IMG/VR virus record: IMGVR_UViG_3300038491_000059
Span: 1 to 26,754 of that record
Reading direction: 5' to 3' (one strand)
From: a virus
Length of the DNA: 26,754 nucleotides
The notes beneath the pieces are model-generated. The model saw nothing but the letters and a program-made list of their open reading frames with translations, searched no databases and had not been told where the DNA came from. Of this stretch, positions 22,849-26,754 are shown piece after piece; within the stretch, counting starts at the first letter, position 1, and each line of letters starts with the position of its first letter. Both the position numbers and the translations under genes were made by a program.

Positions 22849-24597
22849 TTATAGCCCGTAACTTCTGAGTTCTGCAAGCTGACCTATAGTTTTTGGTTTC
22901 ATCTTGTCCTTAAATAATATAAACTTTTCTTTCGGTTTAAGTAGCCGGTCCTTATGAGCCTGATCTGATAGATAAGATAAGGTGTAAGATTCGTTAACTG
23001 TATTCTCGTCCTCACCTCTTAGATGGCCAAGTTTAGCCTTAATAATACGGTACTTAGTGTTAAGTCTAGTTGCGGTTGTGTAATCTTTCCTATCAGTATA
23101 ATATTCAATCTCTTTTCTCAACTCATGAAGCTTGAGCTCAAGCGCATCCGCTCGGTCTTCAGCCGGCTCCTCCAGTCTTTTTAGAAGCCTATCTTTAATA
23201 GCTCTATTATTAGCTATACGTGCCTGGGGATCATCACCATATTGCTGCTCAGTTAAGTAATGTGCAGTATAAGATTCATTAACTGTTTCCTCATCCTTAC
23301 CTCTTAGATTTCCAAGTTTAGCCTTAATAATACGGTACTTGAAGTTAAGTCTATCTGCGGTTGTGTAATCTTTCTTATCACTATAATATTCAATCTCCTT
23401 TCTCAACTCATGAAGCTTAAGCTCAAGCGCAGCAACCCGATCTTCAACCGGTCCCTCTAGTCTTTTTAGAAGCCTATCTTTAATAGCTCTATTATTAGCT
23501 ATACGTGCCTGGGGATCATCACCATATTGCTGCTCAGTTAAGTAATGTGCAGTATAAGACTCTGTAACTGTTGTTTTATCTAGATAATGAGCTACGTCAG
23601 CATCTAACTCTTCTGCCTCCTCTGCCTCCTCTGCATCAAACTTATCAGGTTGTTGATCTACTACCGGCGGTTTAGTTGATGTAGAGTATGGGGTGCGATC
23701 TTGTTGAGCTCTATTTGCAGCCGGCCCAACTGGTTGAATATTAACATTACCTGGCTCGGTAATATATATTTCAAACCTATCTGTAAAACGCTCTATATCT
23801 TGTTGAAGTAAGTCATACAGCTTTTGAACACCAATTTCTTTTACTTTATCTGCTAACGCTCTAGCATTTGCAGATTCCGAATCCGAAGCAAAAGAGAAGG
23901 ATATTAGATTATATCCATCCTTACTTACAATATCAACACCATCTTCATCCGCAAACGCCTCAACCTTATTTCTAATCTTAACCGCATCGTTTGGGTCAAT
24001 TACTTGAATTTCAACAATATACCTTTCATCAAAATATTCGCCGTATAAATCATCTACAACCTCACCAATTTCACCATCAATTTCAGCAACCTTGGATGTT
24101 ATAGGTGGTTCAACTTCCTCTTCAGGCTCTTGTTTATAATTTTTACCCATTATATTTGTCAGCTGTACATCTAAATACCTTGTTGGATTTTGTTTAATAT
24201 CATCCAACACACTATCAATAAGCGGGGGGGTTTCAATCTCCACACCAGTTTCATCTACTTCAGGATGACTATAAAATAGTCTATTAAAAACCTCAGGGTC
24301 TGCTTTTTGAATTTCATTTGCTATAAAGGTTGAAGATGTGGCCTTTTTGCGTAAGATATCAAACAGTTCATCTGTTAGATAATCTCTATGGTATAAAGCT
24401 CTTAGCAAAATTTGGTTTTTAGTTCTAGATGACGCTCCTACTCCTTGACCTGTTTTTTGATTTTTATAATTTTTAAGTATAGGGGTTAATCCGGATTTTT
24501 TAATAGCACCCTTCCATGCACTGGAAGAAGAACTAGTTGCTTCTTCTAAAATATTAATTCGATTAAAAAGATCGTTGAATTTTGCATATGTTTGCAT
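22849..24597 (-). CDS. Repeat-containing late protein, probably structural
   Basis: 582 residues, no recognised family. The N-terminus (MQTYAKFNDLFNRINILEEA) resembles head or neck proteins of marine T4-like phages. The middle has an alternating ferredoxin-like segment (about 191-265), then a disordered Pro/Gln/Glu region (286-335). The C-terminal third holds two 95-residue tandem repeats (344-438 and 439-533) plus a truncated third (from 534). Each begins V-[TN]-ESYT and contains a long charged helix (LELKLHELRKEIEYY). A perfect late box lies 5 nt before ATG. Possible roles are scaffold, internal head protein or fibre-associated protein. Confidence 0.75.
   Translation of the reverse strand: MQTYAKFNDLFNRINILEEATSSSSSAWKGAIKKSGLTPILKNYKNQKTGQGVGASSRTKNQILLRALYHRDYLTDELFDILRKKATSSTFIANEIQKADPEVFNRLFYSHPEVDETGVEIETPPLIDSVLDDIKQNPTRYLDVQLTNIMGKNYKQEPEEEVEPPITSKVAEIDGEIGEVVDDLYGEYFDERYIVEIQVIDPNDAVKIRNKVEAFADEDGVDIVSKDGYNLISFSFASDSESANARALADKVKEIGVQKLYDLLQQDIERFTDRFEIYITEPGNVNIQPVGPAANRAQQDRTPYSTSTKPPVVDQQPDKFDAEEAEEAEELDADVAHYLDKTTVTESYTAHYLTEQQYGDDPQARIANNRAIKDRLLKRLEGPVEDRVAALELKLHELRKEIEYYSDKKDYTTADRLNFKYRIIKAKLGNLRGKDEETVNESYTAHYLTEQQYGDDPQARIANNRAIKDRLLKRLEEPAEDRADALELKLHELRKEIEYYTDRKDYTTATRLNTKYRIIKAKLGHLRGEDENTVNESYTLSYLSDQAHKDRLLKPKEKFILFKDKMKPKTIGQLAELRSYGL
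22930..23568 (-). repeat. Tandem 285-bp in-frame repeat (2 copies plus partial)
   Basis: Copy 1 spans 23568-23284, copy 2 spans 23283-22999, and a partial third starts at 22998. The period is exactly 95 codons. Copies are highly alike at the DNA level as well as in protein (for example the TTGCTGCTCAGTTAAGTAAT block is in both), so the duplication is recent or kept uniform by recombination. Confidence 0.92.
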
Positions 24598-24613
24598 ATA
24601 ATTATTTATATAT
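24575..24613 (+). promoter_or_regulatory. Sigma70-like promoter of HhH gene
   Basis: TTGAAT at 24575-24580, 16 bp spacer, perfect TATAAT at 24597-24602, then 11 nt to the ATG at 24614. The promoter lies partly inside the divergent late gene and its -10 abuts the late box of the other strand. Confidence 0.6.
24598..24610 (-). promoter_or_regulatory. Late promoter TATAAATA, 5 nt before ATG
   Basis: The minus strand reads TATAAATA at 24610-24603, a perfect consensus, with 5 nt to the ATG at 24597. It lies inside the 16-nt gap between two divergent genes. Confidence 0.85.
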
Positions 24614-24958
24614 ATGGGACTTACTTATCAAAATTTTAATGAAATAGGTTATGAAGAGCTATGTAAATTGCCGGGAGTTGGTAAAGCAACTGCAGAGAGA
24701 ATTATTGCTCAAAGACCATTCCTTAGAGATGCAGATTTATCTAAGGTTAGAGGATTAGGTAAAGGTACTTTAAAAAAACTCGGTATAGAAAATGTTAAAA
24801 AGAGACAGAAAGGTATTGAAAAATGGTTATACCATCCATATGAAGGTGATGATGTGGAATACCCACATCACTGCTTCGCGTACGATACTAGAAATAGTCA
24901 ACTAGACTTCTTCTGGCGTATACCTCAAAACTACCGTAAATATTATGGGGTAGATTAA
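24614..24958 (+). CDS. Helix-hairpin-helix DNA-binding protein (ComEA-like)
   Basis: 114 residues. The first 60 form a double HhH domain: IGYEELCKLPGVGKATAERI with the hairpin LPGVGKA, then VRGLGKGTLKKLGIENV with hairpin VRGLGKG. This is the ComEA/PsbU-type non-specific DNA-binding fold. The C-terminal part is aromatic and basic (HHCFAYDTRN, DFFWRIPQNYRKYYG) and not recognised. It probably binds DNA during replication, recombination or packaging. It is early by its promoter. Confidence 0.8.
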   Translation: MGLTYQNFNEIGYEELCKLPGVGKATAERIIAQRPFLRDADLSKVRGLGKGTLKKLGIENVKKRQKGIEKWLYHPYEGDDVEYPHHCFAYDTRNSQLDFFWRIPQNYRKYYGVD

Positions 24959-25020
24959 TTTAAACTTATAACTATATACAATATATTAGTTAGGTTGTTA
25001 GTTATATATAGAAACACATT

Positions 25021-25083
25021 ATGAAATTACGTAATCAAAATAGGAAGGGGGCTTGTTATTTGCGCAATTTTTGGCTCATTTGA
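25021..25083 (+). other. Short ORF overlapping amidotransferase start
   Basis: An ATG at 25021 opens a 20-codon frame (MKLRNQNRKGACY...) that ends at TGA 25081-25083. It is in the +1 frame relative to the amidotransferase. Removing one G from the G5 run at 25047-25051 would join it to the amidotransferase as a 13-residue extension before the catalytic Cys. It is either a chance leader ORF or the true start disturbed by an indel. Confidence 0.3.
25042..25057 (+). promoter_or_regulatory. Strong Shine-Dalgarno site before a non-ATG start
   Basis: AGGAAGGGGG at 25042-25051 is the only strong ribosome binding site seen ahead of a gene here. Its AGGAAGG core ends 9 nt before the ATT at 25058, ideal spacing for that codon. 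A weak TTGTTA (24995-25000), 16 bp, CATTAT (25017-25022) could start a transcript near 25029 that includes this site. Confidence 0.5.
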
Positions 25084-25729
25084 ACCTTCAATGTTTGAAG
25101 TATTATACCAAGCAAATAAATTGCGTGGTAATTTTGCCAGTAGTGTTATTGCAATTGGTCATGAAGATACATATATTCAAAAATTTGAAGGAGATATTCC
25201 TAAGTCGTTTGAATATGTAGATGATATGATATATATTACCGGTCATGTACAAGCACCAACATCATGTAAACGTGAGTGGTCATATGATACATCACATCCG
25301 TTTGAGTCTATTTCATGGACAATATGTCATAATGGCGTTATAACAAATGAACAGCATCTTCGACAGACATACCTACCATATATAGAAAATCCTGTTGATT
25401 CTTCGTTAATAGCTAACCTACTACAATTGTTTGTAGAAAATCAGTCAGCATCTAATGATAATATAGACCCAGTAAATGCTATTAAATCAACACTAACGTT
25501 GCTAGAAGGTACATTTGCATTATCTATTATTGATTCTGATACAGGGGAGTTTTATATTGCTCGTTGTGGGTCTATTCTACATTATGACGATAAAGGCAAT
25601 TTTTCAACTATACCTGGTAAAGGGTTTACAGAGTTGCCAGAAGGTATAATCATGCGACTTGATAAAGATCATCTTAAATGGGTGCAAGTTGCAACTTTTG
25701 AGACTCAATCACCATTTCTTTTTATATGA
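25058..25729 (+). CDS. Class II glutamine amidotransferase, probable ATT start
   Basis: About 223 residues from ATT 25058. The next codon is the expected nucleophile: CAIFGSFEPSMFEVLYQANK, as in class II amidotransferases that start Met-Cys. Other family sites follow: LRGNFASS, GHVQAPT (GHTRWAT-like), HPF, ICHNGVITN (oxyanion Asn/Gly region), PVDSSLIANLL and LEGTFALSIID. The first ATG in this frame is at 25091, after the Cys, and would give a dead enzyme. No ATG, GTG or TTG exists upstream before a stop. It releases ammonia from glutamine for a partner. There is no synthetase domain fused, so the partner is separate; QueC (21186) or a sugar enzyme are candidates. ATGA overlap links it to the next glycosyltransferase. 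Confidence 0.8.
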   Translation: MCAIFGSFEPSMFEVLYQANKLRGNFASSVIAIGHEDTYIQKFEGDIPKSFEYVDDMIYITGHVQAPTSCKREWSYDTSHPFESISWTICHNGVITNEQHLRQTYLPYIENPVDSSLIANLLQLFVENQSASNDNIDPVNAIKSTLTLLEGTFALSIIDSDTGEFYIARCGSILHYDDKGNFSTIPGKGFTELPEGIIMRLDKDHLKWVQVATFETQSPFLFI

Positions 25730-26370
25730 GTAAGATATTTTATTTTTCAGCAACTGCAGGGTCAAAACGAGACACCCTACTATACAAAACGACAGATAAA
25801 GAAGTATTTTTTAAGGAAAATAATACCGACTCTTTACAGAAAACATATAACAAGGCAATCGATTTCTGTATAGAAGAGAGTATTGAATACATTGTGATAT
25901 CACATGATGATATTATATTTGAAAATGTTACAGAAAGTAAACTACTGGAAAATTTTGATAGGTACGATATGTTTGGAGTGGCGGGAGCTACTCAATGTAA
26001 ATTTAATAAACCGGCTCTATGGCATTTAATGGGTGGTGGGGTTCAAGGCAGAGCGTTGAGAGGTGCGGTGGCACACATTAATGGTAAGAAGAAAAATATG
26101 ACTGCATTTGGCCCTTACCCATCTCGAGTTGTGGTAGTAGACGGGGTATTCCTCGCAATTAGTAGGAAGGTTTTTGAAAAAATACGATTTGATGAGGATT
26201 GCCCTGCTAAGTTCCACATGTATGACTTGGACTATTCTCTCGCTGCTCATAATGCGGGATTTAAAGTGGGTGTGAGCGATATATTAATTACACATGAGTC
26301 ACCTGGATTAACAAAAACGACTGATGAGTTTAAGAGGGGTGAAGATTGGTTTTTAACAAAGTATAAGTAG
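25726..26370 (+). CDS. GT2-like glycosyltransferase (StrF-domain type)
   Basis: 214 residues. YIVISHDDIIFEN near 55-67 is the GT-A acidic motif. FDRYDMFGVAGAT near 76-88, the W/H-rich middle, VVVVDGVFLAISRKVFEKIRF near 134-154, then FDEDCPAKFHMYDLDYSLAA and ITHESPGLTKT match the Glyco_transf_2_5/StrF-type family. Its ATG overlaps the amidotransferase stop (ATGA), so the two are co-translated and may act in one pathway. Sugar and acceptor are unknown. Confidence 0.8.
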   Translation: MSKIFYFSATAGSKRDTLLYKTTDKEVFFKENNTDSLQKTYNKAIDFCIEESIEYIVISHDDIIFENVTESKLLENFDRYDMFGVAGATQCKFNKPALWHLMGGGVQGRALRGAVAHINGKKKNMTAFGPYPSRVVVVDGVFLAISRKVFEKIRFDEDCPAKFHMYDLDYSLAAHNAGFKVGVSDILITHESPGLTKTTDEFKRGEDWFLTKYK

Positions 26371-26392
26371 TTAATTACTTGGTTAAGGTCAG

Positions 26393-26426
26393 TTGATTTA
26401 CTCTCATATGATAATACACTATATCT
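26393..26426 (+). promoter_or_regulatory. Sigma70-like promoter of gene 41
   Basis: TTGATT at 26393-26398, 16 bp spacer, TACACT at 26415-26420, then ATATCT and the GTG at 26427. The -10 is weaker than TATAAT, but all spacings equal those of the gene 55 and queC promoters. Confidence 0.65.
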
Positions 26427-26754
26427 GTGAGTAAATTAGATCTAGATTGGATGGAGAATGTTCTTATTTTTAAGAGCCTCACCGATAGTGGTTATTTAGC
26501 ATCTATATCGGATGTTGTACAACCAGAATACTTTAAAAACAAAGCAATTGCTGATGTTTTTTCCATAATTAAAGCGTTTGCTGAAAAGAGAAACAAACTA
26601 CCAACTATTACTGAAATTAAATCATATCTTGTTTCAGATGACCAAAAAACAGCCTTCAAAACTTTAGTTCAATCATTCCAAGATTTAGATAAAGTTCTAG
26701 ATAATGATGAATTATATGAAAATACAGAACGATTTCTTAAAGAGAAGGCTGTAT
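26427..26754 (+). CDS. 41: gp41-like replicative helicase, N-terminal part (partial)
   Basis: 109 codons, cut by the window end. The GTG at 26427 is preferred over the in-frame ATG at 26451 because of the promoter spacing. The visible part matches the N-terminal domain of DnaB-type phage helicases: ENVLIFKSLTDSGYLASI, VVQPEYFKNKAIADVFSII and RNKLPTITEIKSYL, as in T4 gp41 ("EYF...FKLIK...PSIN"). The ATPase domain lies beyond the window. Position downstream of uvsX and close to the other replication genes supports the call. Confidence 0.85.
   Translation, partial: MSKLDLDWMENVLIFKSLTDSGYLASISDVVQPEYFKNKAIADVFSIIKAFAEKRNKLPTITEIKSYLVSDDQKTAFKTLVQSFQDLDKVLDNDELYENTERFLKEKAV

Noticed and set aside
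26366-26380. AAGTA/TACTT inverted repeat after the glycosyltransferase
   Set aside because: Five weak base pairs with no T tail; not a credible terminator.
1-26754. CRISPR array, insertion sequence or toxin-antitoxin pair
   Set aside because: No regularly spaced short repeats, transposase motifs or paired small toxin/antitoxin frames were found; the only clear tandem repeat is the coding 285-bp one.

Overview
The window is AT-rich, almost fully coding phage DNA. It carries the replication, recombination and late-transcription core of a T4-like myovirus: uvsY, uvsW, 55, 47, 46, 43, uvsX and the 5' end of 41. The small heat-shock protein gene, a lone tRNA-Asn, queC, very low GC and CTAAATA/TATAAATA late promoters fit the marine branch (cyanophage- or pelagimyophage-like). 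The host cannot be fixed from the sequence alone. No rRNA, CRISPR array, integrase or insertion sequence was seen.

Layout. 13-718 (-): a late-promoter-driven small protein followed by a GIY-YIG (SegE-like) protein. 740-5854 (+): uvsY-uvsW and 55-47-46, tightly packed with overlapping ends. 5869-7098 (+): a GT4-type glycosyltransferase wedged between gene 46 and gene 43. 7136-10014 (+): DNA polymerase and a 98-residue orphan. 10011-18499 (-): a 9-gene accessory island of glycosyltransferases and methyltransferases (HtrL/YibB-GT2 fusion, GT-A type, GT10 fucosyltransferase-like, two methyltransferases, DUF3431, two GlcNAc-transferase-like paralogues). 18574-20737 (+): small orphan, tRNA-Asn, hsp20, terminator, uvsX. 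20826-21131 (-): small late protein. 21186-21929 (+): queC. 21933-24597 (-): three late genes, one a repeat-containing probable virion protein and two membrane proteins. 24614-26754 (+): HhH protein, class II glutamine amidotransferase, glycosyltransferase, gene 41 (cut by the window end).

How it works together. Replication and recombination genes on the + strand have a sigma70-like promoter with very regular geometry (TTGnnn, 16 bp, TATAAT-like, 6-7 nt, start codon). Several minus-strand genes have a gp55-type late box (TATAAATA) five nt before ATG. Both geometries put the expected transcription start on the start codon, so many mRNAs here are probably leaderless. Early and late promoters sit back to back and partly overlap. 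The window itself encodes gp55, the late sigma factor that would use the late boxes.

Most unusual points: (1) the leaderless promoter architecture; (2) a class II amidotransferase whose catalytic Cys is preceded only by a non-standard ATT start (or by a G-run frameshift), 3.1 kb from a QueC lacking the usual zinc cysteines, which suggests a split Gat/QueC-like route to a 7-deazaguanine DNA base; (3) the glycan island; (4) a possible prfB-like +1 frameshift site.
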